The notes under the pieces are model-generated. The model did not search any database and had not been told where the DNA came from. It saw nothing but the letters and a program-made list of their open reading frames with translations. Position numbers and translations under genes: made by a program. This document shows positions 1 to 12,276 of a DNA stretch of 64,000 nt, piece by piece. Source of the DNA: Pohlia nutans (lineage: Eukaryota > Streptophyta > Bryopsida > Bryales > Mniaceae); contig CM040102.1 of the NCBI GenBank assembly GCA_022496805.1, positions 17,763,955 to 17,827,954 of the forward strand, written 5' to 3'. The stretch's first letter is position 1; each line of letters opens with the position of its first letter.

Positions 1-237
1 ATACTTGATTCCAAGTCAAAATGACTAAACATGTATTTTTTGTGAATTTTCAAAGAAATTTCTTATAAAGTGATTATTAAATAATTCATAGCATTTTTTC
101 AAAATTGAACCGTATAGATGTTGTCTTATTGTTGTGCTCTACATATGATTAAAAATCGAAGCTCATAAAAGTTGAGTAAGATAGACATTATGACACATCT
201 AGCATCTCTAAAAAACCTTTGAGCACTTAGGGGTTAA
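1..237. mobile_element. Right end of a TTAA-bounded short inverted-repeat element, cut by the window edge
   Basis: The segment ends in GCACTTAGGGGTTAA, the reverse of the TTAACCCCTAAA-type terminus seen throughout the window. TTAA at 234-237 would be the target duplication. The left end lies outside the window. GGGTTAA-like repeats follow directly and may be a decayed second end. It has no coding potential. Confidence 0.4.
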
Positions 238-371
238 GGGTTAAAGGTTAAAAAGTTAGACATGTTGAGTTTTCTTTTTCTTTTTTGGTACAAACAAAAC
301 AATTTTTATTCCACTTCAAAAACTGTAGAACTTCAATTATTCTTGAATGGTGCAATGTACTCTATTGATGA

Positions 372-952
372 TTAATCCCTAAATGCCAAGAGTCCTCTCC
401 AAATTCGGCATTTTTGCAAAGATGCATTATTAAATGCAACCTAGAGGAATATTTCGAACTTGATATAGGAATAAAAGTCGTACATTATGAAATTTAGATT
501 ATATCCATACGGTAAAATCTATGATTTCTATTACCAATAATTTTGTATAAAATTTGAAACGTGAAATTCAAAATTATTTTGTAATTCAATTACAAATAAG
601 ATGTTGACAATCTAGTATGGATGAAATCCTTTGTGATTGGTTGAAATGCAATACTCTAAGTGTAGTGATTTTTGAAGATTTTTTGGTTGCTTAATTTTAT
701 GAGTTGGCTTTTTTTTAGAGCACTTTTACAATCAAATCTTTAAAATTTTGGGTGAATCACTACAACATGAAATGAGGCATAAAAATTTCACAAACCATCC
801 CCTTTTTAATTGGATCACATATGCATGAAGCTAACTTCCCATAGTATCTATAGTAAAAATTACACATTACAAAAAGTGCATGACGGATGAGAAATTTTGG
901 ATGAAATCTGTACATTGTCCAAAAAATGGACGCTTAGGTAGTTAGGGGTTAA
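372..952. mobile_element. TTAA-bounded non-autonomous DNA element, about 580 bp class
   Basis: TTAA at 372-375 is followed by TCCCTAAATGCC, and the right end reads TAGTTAGGGGTTAA with TTAA at 949-952. The interior matches, in reverse orientation, the element at 9018-9586 over most of its length, so the two are copies of one family. No transposase frame is present, so movement would need an enzyme encoded elsewhere. TTAA target sites are typical of piggyBac-type and some Sola-type transposons. Confidence 0.65.
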
Positions 953-1723
953 GGGCTACTTTATACTATGGTGGAGAAGTGCACCGGTTGGTCAAGAATT
1001 TTAGCCTAAGACATGGTTATTCGAGGCTAGCGATGGTATGCCGGTGAAGATGAAAAGACAACAAAACGAATGCCTTAAGAAGTTTTGACCAGTTGTAGTG
1101 TAACCACCTAGAGAAGCGTATTGGACAACTTTACCAAGAGGAGAATTCCACCAGACAACTTCACAAAATGATTATAGCCGGTAACAATAGAAAACTTACT
1201 CCCTAAATGATCCTTGTATTGAAATTTGAAAAATTGTATTGATCCGAAAATAAAATGAGTTTGGCCATGTTTTGGAACTTCTTTAATGACAAGATATTTT
1301 TGAAAATGTCACATGTCTATAATACATCTGAACTAAGGTAAACAAGTAGCTAACATTATTTTCTTAAAGTTTTTTTAAAGAAATCAATTGTTTGTAGTGG
1401 AAAATTCTCATCCTTTGGAGAATCAAAGTAGGCCAATCCTGCTAAGAAGGGTCCAAAAAAATAATTCTCTTCACTTCAATTGCTATAATCTTCCAATCCA
1501 CGTGGTAAAAACAATTTCAAATAAATCCATAGATGTGTTCAATAATCCAAAATAAGATCCTGCAATTGGAAATTGAGGGGCATGTTTTTTTTCCCGGTTT
1601 TTCTTTTTGCACTTGTAAGGCAAATTTGGAGAGCTCTTTGAAGAACATAGTCATGGTCTTTTAGGAGTGAAGAGGGGAAATCCTATATACATTGTAGGAA
1701 GCACTACTCTTCTCTACTATACC
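953..1723. other. AT-rich intergenic DNA, nothing recognised
   Basis: No open frame of convincing length or composition, no RNA gene and no paired terminal repeats were seen. Short poly-T and poly-A runs are common. Confidence 0.4.
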
Positions 1724-2024
1724 GTACGTGGAAGGAAGGGTCGGCACTTTCATGTCGAATAATTAATAAAAGTTGAAACGGCGGAGGTTGGCACTTGCAA
1801 AAGTAATTATTAAGAAATAGGCTATTAATAGCTAACATTACATTCTTCCGGTTGCTAAGCGTTTTATTTTATTTTTGCGTCGAGTGTTATGTTTTGAGTT
1901 TGTTTTTTTTTCGGCTTTTTGTTGACTTTATTTTTGTTTATTTTGACAAAATAATTAATAAATTTATTTATTTTTTCGGCATTTTTTGGGGGAATTATTT
2001 TTGCCGACCCTGCCTTCCACGTAC
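1724..2024. mobile_element. Short terminal-inverted-repeat element, about 300 bp
   Basis: The left end (1724-1746, starting GTACGTGGAAGG) and right end (2002-2024, ending CCTTCCACGTAC) are inverted copies 23 bp long with one mismatch. The interior is AT-rich with long T runs and encodes nothing credible; the small open frame from 1852 is T-run translation. The target duplication is not clear. Its ends differ from the TTAA family. Confidence 0.55.
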
Positions 2025-3507
2025 AATATTGTACATACATAAATTATTCTTAATCATCCTCTTTAATTTCTCTCTCTTCAACATTGATCTTGAATCATTG
2101 ACAATTGAAGAGAGAAAATTCTAGTTTTTCTTGCAATATGTATTGTTTTGAAGCATGTTATTGTTTCATTTTTTTTTTCATTTCAGTAGGTTCAGAAATA
2201 CAATTTCAACACTAATGTGTTGCTAGGCAAATTTCAGCTCTCATGTGTTGATTGGAAAATTTCAACATTCATTTTTAACATTTAAACATTGTAATCTTGC
2301 AATCTTTGTGGCCAAATGACTCCAAATTTGATTCATGTCATTTACAACACGTACAAGTGCTATAAGATTGTACATTTGAGATCTCTATACCTCACTTACA
2401 CTTAGATTTACAACACTTCAAGAGCAATGATGTTTTAAAATCCAAAAAACTAAGGACACTTAAGAGTTAAAACCAAAAAATACTTCATTTCAAATGTTAT
2501 GATTTCTAAACATTTGAGGTTAAAATCTCTACAAAAAGTTTCACACATTCTTGTAGTAGTGCAAGTCAAGATCCTAAGGTTGAAAATGTAAAAATAAAAA
2601 TAATAACTGCTCTTTTGTTCCGTGTCCTAGAGATGGCAGATTTGGAATGTCGACAAGAATAGTATTTTAATGGCAAGTTGGAGTTCTCGGAAGGCCAAGT
2701 TTTGTATGAGGCTTTGAGGTTGTTCAAGAAACTTGACCTCCAGAGAACTGCCTTTAAAAAAGTGTTGCTATGTTGACAGTCATGTCATTTTTTCATCCAT
2801 GTACAAAATTCTTCACCAGAGAACTCTTGACCATAATGTAAACCATCACCGGACAAGAGTGTCACTCTCAGACAATCATATTTCGAAATTCCCTTAGAAT
2901 TCATGACCGGTGGACTTTTCCATTATAGTGTAAAGCAATCCTAAATACACTTTCTTACAGAGAATAAAAGGAAAATCATAGCATAAAAAAATGTTCACAA
3001 AGGACTCAAGGGACATCATCATCATCATCATCATCATCATTATTATTATTATTATTATTTACAATTTGAAAAGCTATTCAAGGGACGTTTAGGGGTTAAG
3101 AACTTGGTACGGCAGCCCTAAAGAACCGGAGCTGTTCCCCTATGTTGTGTTATTCCAATTTTCAGGGAAGCTAGTGATTATAATATTGGTAGCTTAGGTT
3201 AGTAGGTGCACTGGAAAATGTAAATTAGAGGCTGGGTTGGGCCAGATGATGCAATAGAAATAGTGAGGCCCAAAGTCAAGATGGGGCGGGGATGCAGGGG
3301 CCACACAGCTCATGAAGTAAAATGTATTTTTATAAAGTAAGGGGATAAGAAAATGAGTTCAAGTTATATTGCAACTTAATAGCTTGCTTTGCACAAATTA
3401 GTTTAGCATTGCATTCTATAACAATGGGGTTTTGTACCACCTACACCTTGGTTTGATTTTTACTGATACAATAACTTTTCTTAAAACTAAAGTGAAACAT
3501 ATCATTC
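2025..3507. other. Intergenic repeats, no gene
   Basis: No coding region is supported. An unpaired TTAA-family right end (GACGTTTAGGGGTTAA) lies near 3084-3099, and a decayed one (GGACACTTAAGAGTTAA) near 2453. A trinucleotide microsatellite is listed separately. Confidence 0.4.
3014..3060. repeat. Compound trinucleotide microsatellite (CAT)n-(TAT)n
   Basis: About nine CAT units pass directly into about six TAT/ATT units. The switch is what a C-to-T change spreading by slippage would give. Confidence 0.9.
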
Positions 3508-3925
3508 TTAACCTTTAGACGTCAAAACAAGTCCCATAGATTTTTTTTTGGAGAGAATGATAAAGAAAAAAGTGGATTTTTTCAACCAAAATTTAAATGG
3601 ATTGATGCTTAGGAAAGGTGATGAAAAAGCAAGGCTAAATTTAGCAAATACTCCTGAAAATTAAACAATTGTGGAACAATCCACAATCAAATGACGGAAT
3701 TGGGGGAAGGAGGGAGCTTTGAATAGGCAACAACTATGAAGAGAGACGAAGCATTTTTTTAAAAGAGCAAAAACGTTGGCAGCAACGCTTGTAGGCCAAC
3801 ACCAACGATAGGTTGGCTGTTTTTTTTTTTTGTTTTTTTTTTGTTTTTTTGCGGCAACTCATATAGACTTGGAGATGCTTTTTTTGGGCTACCCTCTAAG
3901 GACCTTTTTAACGTTTAAGGGTTAA
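3508..3925. mobile_element. TTAA-bounded non-autonomous element, about 420 bp class
   Basis: The left end reads TTAACCTTTAGACGTCAAAA. The reverse complement of the right end reads TTAACCCTTAAACGTTAAAA. The ends align at most positions and both carry TTAA. The interior contains poly-T runs and no coding region. Confidence 0.55.
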
Positions 3926-4090
3926 TCCCTTGTTGAGCCACACCCTTTACACTATAGAGAAATTGCAAATAAAATAATTCAACTCTCCAATCCTCATTGC
4001 TTGGCCCAGTAGAAGTTAGAGAAAATGCTCTGCAATTCTTCCGATTTGTAGAGAGATGCTTCAAATTTGAAGGTGCAACAGTGTATTTCT
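3926..4090. repeat. Dispersed repeat shared in reverse with 22680-22850
   Basis: It begins with TTAATCCCTTGTTGAGCC and includes a stretch about untreated 'locally matched' sequence around cattgcttggccc and gagaaaatgctctgcaa. The same words recur in reverse complement near 22740-22850 (cagcgagggttg, gcaaagcattttctc). It is probably another TTAA-type family whose ends have decayed. Confidence 0.4.
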
Positions 4091-4289
4091 AAAGAAGATT
4101 ATGAAGGTGACACTTACCATTGTAGAGAGAATTTAGTACAAGTTAAGCAAGACTTAAGACAAATTTAAGATGTAAAAACAAAGAACATCCAAGAGCATTT
4201 GCGAGCATTAGTGAGAATCTTGAAAACTTTAGTAGGGGTACAAAGTCTAGGGCTTAACAATGTAGTGGAAAAATTAATTTGAGGTTCTG

Positions 4290-4475
4290 AGATGACCCTA
4301 AACTACCAAGGTGATGGTGGTAAAGTACCTAAACCAAATGGAGAGGTTGGCGGTTCGATTCCCGGCTGTGAAATCGTCTTACTACTTGATTGGAAAATTT
4401 TCCGCGGGTTGCAAAAATGCAATTCGTGTGTTTCAAAAAAATAAAAAATAAAAAATAAAAAATAAAATAAAGTTG
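4290..4475 (+). mobile_element. tRNA-derived SINE candidate with A-rich tail
   Basis: GGTTCGATTCC at 4352-4362 is a perfect RNA polymerase III B box. A weaker A-box-like TGGTGGTAAAG sits about 27 bases upstream. The unit ends in a run of about five AAAAAT repeats (4435-4471), the tail expected of a SINE. No cloverleaf can be drawn over the full length, so it is not a functional tRNA gene. Target duplications are not convincing. Confidence 0.5.
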
Positions 4476-5411
4476 AAAAGTTTTGAAGACTATTTTTTCA
4501 GTGAACATTGTTTTAGTATACTGTAGTCAAGGGTAGATTTAGCACTTTTGTATCAAAGTTTAATATTTTTCAAAATAGAGTTTGGCACTTCAAATATTCT
4601 TTGAAATCCTCATTTGTTTTTGCAAATTTTTGTTTGAAAACTTAATTTCCTAAAATTCCAACATGCTATTTAAGAAAGTGTTTTTGACAAGCTGCCCTTT
4701 GTCTACGGTAGTAAAACAAAAAGTCTTGAGGAATATATGCATCAACGAGATAAAATATCCATAAATAAAAATTATTCACCACATTGGTGTTGAACTAGCA
4801 TTTAACCTACGTGATGTGACTTTTCCACTTATCAAGGAACAAAGTTTGTAAATGTTAGTTTGTCAATTTGAAGAACCTCTAATCTGAAATGTATTGACAT
4901 ATTATTGTAAAAATGTAGAAATGTCAACAATACTGTTATTATACAAAACAAGTAAAAGCATTCGAGGAAAGCATTGCTTGGTTTTACAAGTTTTTGTTGA
5001 TAAACGTCATTCCAATCCTAAAGTAGACATACACATTACCATTTATTTAACGATTCCGCCCTCATATATACTAGAGGTGTGCTACTTTAAGTAGCCCAAC
5101 CTTGATTCATCCAATGTTGCTTGTTCTAATGCTACTAGAACTTATTTGCATATACTTTCTTCCCACTCATTAGAAGCAATATGTAGTTGAGAGGGTAAGA
5201 TTGTTTTAGTTTTGACACTAATTAAAGGATCTCAAAGACACCCATTCGAGATGATTATAAGACACATCCATTGGAGATCCTTTTTATCAAATCTAATAAA
5301 TTATTTGAGACCCCTTCAAGACCCTATCAAAACGTGGAAACCTATTAGAGATTCTTTTGAGATGCTTTTGCATGGTCATTGAAGAGCTTCTCAATGATAA
5401 AATACAAAATA
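4476..5411. other. AT-rich intergenic DNA, nothing recognised
   Basis: No gene or paired repeat ends were seen. A region near 5225-5360 repeats variants of 'gagatgattataagacacatcc' style words without clear unit structure. Confidence 0.3.
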
Positions 5412-5772
5412 AGGGTGCATTCATGGTAATAGGAGCCAACAATGCTCAAATCTAAAAATTCTTGATGGATGCTTAGGATATGATATCTTCAATATATGTA
5501 AATATCAAAAAAAAAATCAAGGAAATTTTGCAAAATATTAAGGACATTTTAGTTCTTATTAAGAACTGGTCACAACCATATTTTAGCCCTTTTAAAGTTC
5601 AAATAATTTCTCAAACATCGTCAAAATTTGGTATATGCTAGAATGACATATACTATATGTAGGAAATAACTTATGTTGCATTATCAGTTCAAATGATAAA
5701 GTAATTGTTTAATAGTTCATAAAATAAGGAGTGGTTACACTTATGTTGTCTCCTATTACCAGGAATGCACCT
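5412..5772. mobile_element. GGGTGCATTC-type terminal-inverted-repeat element, copy 1
   Basis: The left end (5412-5435, AGGGTGCATTCATGG...) and right end (5750-5772, ...CAGGAATGCACCT) are inverted copies about 23 bp long with two differences. The interior matches the reverse complement of 11817-12211, including the words 'ttcttgatggatgctta' and 'ttaaggacattttagt'. It encodes no protein. The ends resemble PIF/Harbinger-type MITE termini only loosely. Confidence 0.65.
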
Positions 5773-6813
5773 AGAAACTTAATGCAAACGAAGCCGATGA
5801 ATATGGAATTAAAATGCAAAGGAAAATGTGTACATCATTAATATTTGTTGAATCAGATTAATATATAGTGATTGATACGATAAAGTTTTTGAACAAAGAA
5901 CATTGAGGAAGTTTTGCATATCACAAACATGTTGAAATATGAAATATAGATCCAAAGTATAAACATTATTTTTGAACCTAGTACAGAATCTAATTTATAA
6001 CCTTTATATTTCCATCATAATTTGATTCTTTTGAATGATGAAATGTATCATCCAAAGTTAGGGGTCAACATTAGGACATGGCTTATTTTGCATGTAGGAC
6101 CACATTAGCAACATCAAATCGAGCATGTATAGTGAGCCCATTGGGGATGCTGAAGAGGACATATTTCAACTTTTCTAACTAGCGGAATTTTTTAATTCCA
6201 ATTACAACCGTAGGTTGAATCTAGTTTAGAAAAAACGTATTGACGACTATAGGTTATACTTGTGACTTTTCAACGCTTGTAAGGTTTGTAAGTGAATTAG
6301 CAAACCGGACACTTGACAGTTATAGGGTAGGGTTTTTATGGTGTAACCTTTTTATGATGTAGCCTAACCTTTCACATCCTTGGATGGTCTTTACTCAATT
6401 GGTGTACGATTATCTAATAAAATTTGGTTGTATTTCCAAAATCTAATGATTGTCGAACTCAAATGCACTTACCAAGTTTTTGTTGGCATCGTGCAATCAA
6501 AAGTAGGGGTATTTTGATTCATTTAAGGGAAAATTTTGAAAAATCTTTGATGTAAAATAGCATGATTCAAATGTGAAAATTTCCATTATAAATAACATAG
6601 GGTGTTTAAAAAAATTCAAAATAATATTCATAAAATATACCATGGATATTATTGTATACTATAGAATATTTGCATTACTTCATAATCTCCCTTCACCCCC
6701 TAAAATACCTTTTAAACACACATGATCCACTAATGTGACACATAGTGCATCCTCGGGTTGTTGGAAACAATAGTACTTATAGTAATGAGATTTTGGACTT
6801 AGAAAATTAAAAA

Positions 6814-6881
<68 letters not shown>

Positions 6882-8642
6882 TCCAACATTTATGGTCATC
6901 TTGGTAAATCATTACAAGCAAATCAATACATGCTGAGGTTCAAAAGATATGCTACAATGAATAAAATATTTGATGAAAATATGATCTTGGATTTTTGATA
7001 TGATATGAACATTACTACATGGTTGTTGAAAAAGTAATGTTTATTAGGATTATATGAAACGTGAAAGAGGTAGCATCACAAGATCTTTCTTTTTGGAAAT
7101 CTTCAAATAACCTAATTAGCAAGCAAATTTATGTGTTCGCATTATTTCCATTTAGAAGAAATCCCACTATAATTAATGCTTCCAACAATCATTTAACTAG
7201 AAAGAAAAAATCTACCTCTTCAACTCCATTACCATTTGCACTCTCAATATTGATTGAAACATAAAATTATAATTGTGTACGGAAACAATGTAGTCGGGAT
7301 GAAAAACCTACAAGTTGAGAAAAATCCACAATTTTTTTTAGAAAGAGAAATGATGATGGAAGAAGATAGAAGATTATGAATCACAATGAAGATTGAAATA
7401 AAAAACATTGTAGGAGGTGTACAAATGAAATGAAAAATTCATAAAGAGCTAAGAAAATTGAATGAAGTCTTCTAAGGAAAAAGTTAAAAATGAGAATGAA
7501 AGATCATCCAAAAACAAGTCTTAAAAAAGAAGCTAATTTAAGTTAGGTTTTTCTTAGCTTTGCTATACTTTTCCCAACTTAGCTTGAAAACACATTTATC
7601 ATATTCCTCCATAAATGGCCCAGGGTGGTTGCAAGCTACGGTCACCCAAACTTTTTGTCGCGGTTTACAAATTGGTGCACTTACCCAATCTTTGGAAAAT
7701 CATCAATAAATATTGGAATAGAATTTTGTGACGAAACAAATTGCATTGTTTCTAAAATTCTAAAGTTAAGATGTTTACCACAATAAAGTTTGCAAAATTT
7801 CAATCTTTCCATCCAAATTAAGCATTTCTACTTAGATTTGGTAGCGTGTTGCTTGTCAAAAGTGCACTTATTTTATAGGAAAGGCTAGAAGGGGGTCAAA
7901 TTTGAACTTCAAAAATTTATAGCAACATACCACAAGTGTGTACAAAGCTACCACATTTTATTTTATTTGGTATTATGCTTACTTAATTTTTAATTAATTT
8001 TTTTGTGATGTTTTTGTTTTTTAAGATTTTCGTGCAGTTAAAACTTTTTTTTGGATTTTTTTTTGGAAATGAAATAATGGTTCAGTTTCAGAGGTGGGAT
8101 ATGAAATGCATTTTTCATAGAACCTAGCTAAGGATGTTATGTAAAAAAGGCTCTAATTACCCCTACTCGGTAAAAAACAGAAAAGGCTATTGAGTAATGC
8201 CCAAAATCTTAAAATAAACTTAATAATTGCTAAAGTGAAAGTATTAGCATAAAGCCTATTTGGGATGGTGAAATTTTTGACCTAATTGAAAGTTGAGAGG
8301 TGCGCATTACTACGCTAGTGCACAAGCTGTACGGCCTTTAGCTGCACAAGCTGCACTTTCCAATTGGTAGACCGTAGCTTGCAATCACCCCCAACCCCAC
8401 GTCAACTTTTTCATTCATCCCTATTAAAAAATTCATCAATCCTACCCATTCAGTGTTGCCTACATTATAGATTCATTGGGTTACATATTAAAGGTGACGA
8501 TTGCATATGAAGAGTGTCAAACCTCTTTAGAAAATAATCCACTATTTTATGATAAAATAATCAATTTACAAAAAACAATCAATCATAGTGGAGATTATCA
8601 AAATGAGATTTGAGACCCCTTCTTATAAGACCCTAGGATATT
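5773..8642. other. AT-rich intergenic DNA with no supported gene
   Basis: Apart from the AT microsatellite at 6817-6878 nothing specific is recognised. The 67-codon open frame from 7061 has no family resemblance and sits in very AT-rich DNA, so it is not called. Confidence 0.35.
6817..6878. repeat. (AT)31 dinucleotide microsatellite
   Basis: An uninterrupted alternating AT tract about 62 bp long. Confidence 0.95.
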
Positions 8643-8775
8643 ATAAATTGCATGGTTAACTTTGGTAAACTCCTTCAATTTGTTTGTCACTCAAGCATTT
8701 TGCACGAACTTCTTTATGGCAAACGAGTTTGGGTTTTGTATGAACTTCTTTTATGATATATGAACTTGATTATTC
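8643..8775. repeat. Dispersed direct repeat, paired with 13930-14060
   Basis: Both copies contain GGTTAACTTTG followed by 'tttgtttgtc', then 'agcattttgca', 'gaacttcttt' and 'atgaacttgattatt' in the same order and orientation. Neither copy has recognisable ends or coding capacity. Confidence 0.55.
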
Positions 8776-9017
8776 TGGCCAACCGTGATGATAGGGTAGA
8801 ACACATAGAGACTATTGCTTGTTAAAATTTTGAAATCAAAGTCTACTTAGTGAAACATAGTTAGAGAATGTTGGTGAAATAGTTGTGGTACATCACTAGT
8901 GCAGTTTCTTAGTATAGTACGTTAGGGGCAGTTTACACTCTAAACCAATAGCCATGACTGAGGAAAATGAAAAAAACTCCATGGTCCCAATTTGTGACTA
9001 AGAGAAATGAAAATGCA

Positions 9018-9586
9018 ACCCTTAACTACTCAACCATGCATATTTTGCATGATGTACAAATCAAACTCGGATTTCTCATCCATCATGCACTTTTTGCAAT
9101 GATTTTTTTAAATGAAAATTTTAATGCAAAGTTAGCTTTTTGGATGTGTCATCCAATTAGAAAGGTGATGATTTGTGAAACTTTATGCCTCATTGTATGA
9201 TGTAGTGTTTCATCAAAAAAATTGAAGATTTTAGTCTAAAAGTGCTCTTGAAAAAACAACTTGTATAATTAAGCAACCAAAAATCTCCAAAAATCACTAC
9301 AATAGAGTATTACATTTTAACCCATCACAAAAAATCTCATCCACAAATCATCAATATTTTATTCGTAATCAAATTACAAAATAATTTTGAATTTTATATT
9401 CCAAAATTTATAGGAAAATATTGGTGAATGCAATTGCAGATTTAACCATAAAGTTGTGCACTAGAATTCATAGTGCACAACTTTTATTCATATATCAAGT
9501 TCAAAATATTCATCTTAGTTGCATTTTATGATTCATCTTTTCAAAACTGCCCAAACTAGACAAGGGTGAAGACGTTTAGGGGTTAA
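9018..9586. mobile_element. TTAA-family element, about 570 bp, reverse copy of 372-952
   Basis: The left end reads ACCCTTAACTACTC and the right end GACGTTTAGGGGTTAA, with TTAA at 9583-9586. Reverse complementing it gives near-continuous alignment to 372-952, for instance the shared words 'aagtgcatgatggatgag' and 'ggttgcttaatt'. The left TTAA has decayed. The internal open frame on the + strand from 8967 is not conserved between copies and is not a gene. Confidence 0.65.
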
Positions 9587-9734
9587 AGCTCTTGAACACT
9601 TCTCATAGTGTAAACCAAACTTGAACCGGGACAAGTGACCATGCACGAAAAGGAAGGTGGGTTGAATTTTTTAAAATATTATAATTAAAAAAAACTTCAA
9701 ATCATTCCCGCACTATTGATTTTTTTAGCATTGT

Positions 9735-9850
9735 TTTAATCTCCATGGCCTTCGGGTTTTTGCAGTTAGAGAACCTCTTTTGCTTGACCCACCGGAAATG
9801 AACTCAAACCATGAAACATTATCCACTAGGGCACTTAATAACCCTTTTAG
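9735..9850 (-). mobile_element. Possible SINE fragment, - strand
   Basis: On the - strand TAGTGGATAA is followed by GGTTTGAGTTC, resembling pol III A and B boxes. The boxes are only about 8 bases apart, too close for an intact tRNA-derived promoter, so this is a weak call. Confidence 0.22.
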
Positions 9851-9996
9851 TAACCTCGACTCTCATAATTCAAGGTTTGTTTTCGGAGTGGTATAAACCC
9901 AAGTCGCCCTGGGACAAGTTTGCGGAGTCCATGGGACGACTGCTTGGTCCCTAGTGCAAACCCCCTCAACAAATAGTAGTTGTTTTTCAAAAGCAC

Positions 9997-10356
9997 TAAG
10001 GTAAGGACACCCATTCCCGTGACTGCACCCATTCCCGTCTGCATACAGGGCACCTCAATCCGAGAAACTCTGATCTTGGGTGGTTGAAGAAATTTGCTAT
10101 TGTAAGGAACTTTTCATGGCAGAAGTTGCTTCTCCAAGTCACGGAATCAAGTGCATTCAAACACAATCAAAATGTGCAAATCATTTTTTGGCTTTGACTA
10201 TCGAGAACGTACACAATTTCTACAATAACATGACTTTGTCGATGCAGTCTAGATTAATATCTAATTGCCTTTCCCTTGATATAATTACCTTACAAACTGC
10301 TCATTCAGAAGTATAATAATCTGCTTAAAGTCACGGGAATGGGTGTCCCTACCTTA
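9997..10356. mobile_element. Terminal-inverted-repeat element, 360 bp, 27-bp ends
   Basis: The left terminus (9997-10023, TAAGGTAAGGACACCC...) and right terminus (10330-10356, ...GGGTGTCCCTACCTTA) are inverted copies with one mismatch in 27 bp. The interior has two small open frames of no recognisable family. The target duplication is not clear. High end identity suggests a fairly recent insertion. Confidence 0.65.
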
Positions 10357-10620
10357 ACACATTCAAGAACCCAATGACTCTATATAAGTTCTGAAGATTT
10401 TGTACAAACTTCAACTTAAAGCTATTTGCAGTTTTAGAAACATGGTTGGACAGTTCAGATTGTGGAACACTTGTGTTCTATCACGATTACAATTGTTTAA
10501 GAATAGTTGCTTTTTATGCAGTCACTTAAGAACAGTTGCTTTTCAGAAGAACAAACACATTCAAGGACCCAATGACTCTAGAAGTTCTGAAGATTCTGTA
10601 CAAACGGCTTTAATTTAATC
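10357..10620. repeat. Direct repeat pair flanking a dispersed unit
   Basis: Two direct copies lie at about 10357-10409 and 10555-10604, each containing 'cattcaagRacccaatgact' and then 'agttctgaagatt'. The DNA between them ('gattacaattgtttaag', 'aacagttgcttttcag') recurs with changes at about 13440-13510. This could be the ends of a decayed element. Confidence 0.45.
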
Positions 10621-11816
10621 CTTATACACACGTGCATCCATATAATGGACGATGAACAAATTGTAAGCCTTCTCTTGACTACATTTTATGTAATTTTTAA
10701 GTCATCCAAATTTTCCTTGGTTCTTGTGCTAATTGACTACCATTTGTACAAAATGGATTTTCAAAATAAGATATTGTGGTTTTTTAATTTTTAAATGACA
10801 AAATTGGTTTATGTCAAGTTTCATTATTTCAAAAATTGAGACCTTAGAAATCAAATAATGGAAATTATACCATCTCATAGTGCATACAATTCTAAATTTG
10901 TCACAAACTTTTTTAATTTTTTTTTTGTTAAGTTGGGATTTTAAAGTGAATTTCAAAAGAAAACCTAGCAAGGCGTTTTCAAGAAGGGTAAGGTGGAAAG
11001 TGTTGTCACAAGTGTCGGATTTTGATATTTTGTGGACTTTAGAGTTTTGTAGAAAAAAAGGTATATACTATGGGGACGTGAAATTTTAGAGTTATGTATT
11101 TTTGAGTTGAATGCATCTGTCTATTTTTTTCACCCTTTACTTTAAAAATAAATGGGTTGAATTGGAGGATTTTGTATGAAATACAGTGTGATGTTTTTTG
11201 AATATACAGTGTTTTTTCATTGATGAAACACTATTTGCATGGAGTAATTTTTTTCTCATATCCTTGTATTTAAGCCATGGTGTTTTGGAGTCATGTTTTT
11301 AAAAATGTTGTTTTATATTTTTGAAAAAACTAAAATAGACCGAAATACATGAAGGGCGTTTTGAGTGATAAATTCATGTGACATGGAAAATTTAAAACTT
11401 AAAAGCCCTTATCTAATTGTATCTTAATATACATGTGTTATTGGATTTCTAAAATTGGCTTTCTTTCATTGAAATGTAAAAAAACTCACTTTTTATCTTA
11501 CACAATATTTTAGCTATGATAATGTAATTGATTGTAAAGCTTCAAAGATGAACTTGATTTGAAATTTTGTTTTCAAAAAATGTCTTAGCTATATAAAAAG
11601 TAGGGACCAATTGGGGATCCATGTCTAATTGAAGACTTTTCAGAGCTCACTTTTTACCACATTTATCATACACATGTGGTCATTGAATTTCAAAGCCAAG
11701 GCCATACCCTAATGAGAAAACACCGTGCAAGATTAATTGAAAACTATGAATAATTTCTTTTGATAAAATCCAACCCTACAAATGTAATCTACATGTTGAA
11801 ATTTACAACTTTTTTT
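10621..11816. other. AT-rich intergenic DNA, nothing recognised
   Basis: Small overlapping open frames occur on both strands but none has protein-like composition or resemblance. No repeat ends were found. Confidence 0.35.
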
Positions 11817-12211
11817 TATAGGGTGCATTCACAATATAACGATTCACCAAAACTGTAATCACTGCTTTTTTGAATGAATTATTAGACAATATTTTTATCC
11901 TTTGAGTTGATAATGCAATAAAAATTAGTAATCAGATATATTGTATATCATTCTACGATATACTAAAATATGACAATGTTTGAGGAAAAAAATTTACTCC
12001 AAAAGGACTAAAATATGGCTGTAACCAGTCCTTAAAAAGGACTAAAGTGCCCTTAAAAAGGACTAAAGGTCGTTAATATTTCTCATCTGGAATGTCCTTA
12101 ATTTTTTTCTAATATCTACATAAATTGAAGATATCATTTTCTATTAAGCATTCATCAAGAGTCCTTAGATTTGGGCGCCATTGGCTCATTATATTGTGAA
12201 TGCACCCTATA
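11817..12211. mobile_element. GGGTGCATTC-type terminal-inverted-repeat element, copy 2
   Basis: The ends are 26-bp inverted copies with one mismatch: 11817-11842 begins TATAGGGTGCATTCACAA, and 12186-12211 is its reverse. The interior aligns to 5412-5772 in reverse orientation. It carries a short tandem 'ttaaaaaggactaaag' block near 12032-12070 that copy 1 lacks. Confidence 0.68.
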
Positions 12212-12276
12212 CATCAACTCCATTTTTGTGATGCATCAAACATTTTATGACAAATCTTTGAAATTGGTGGTGGATC

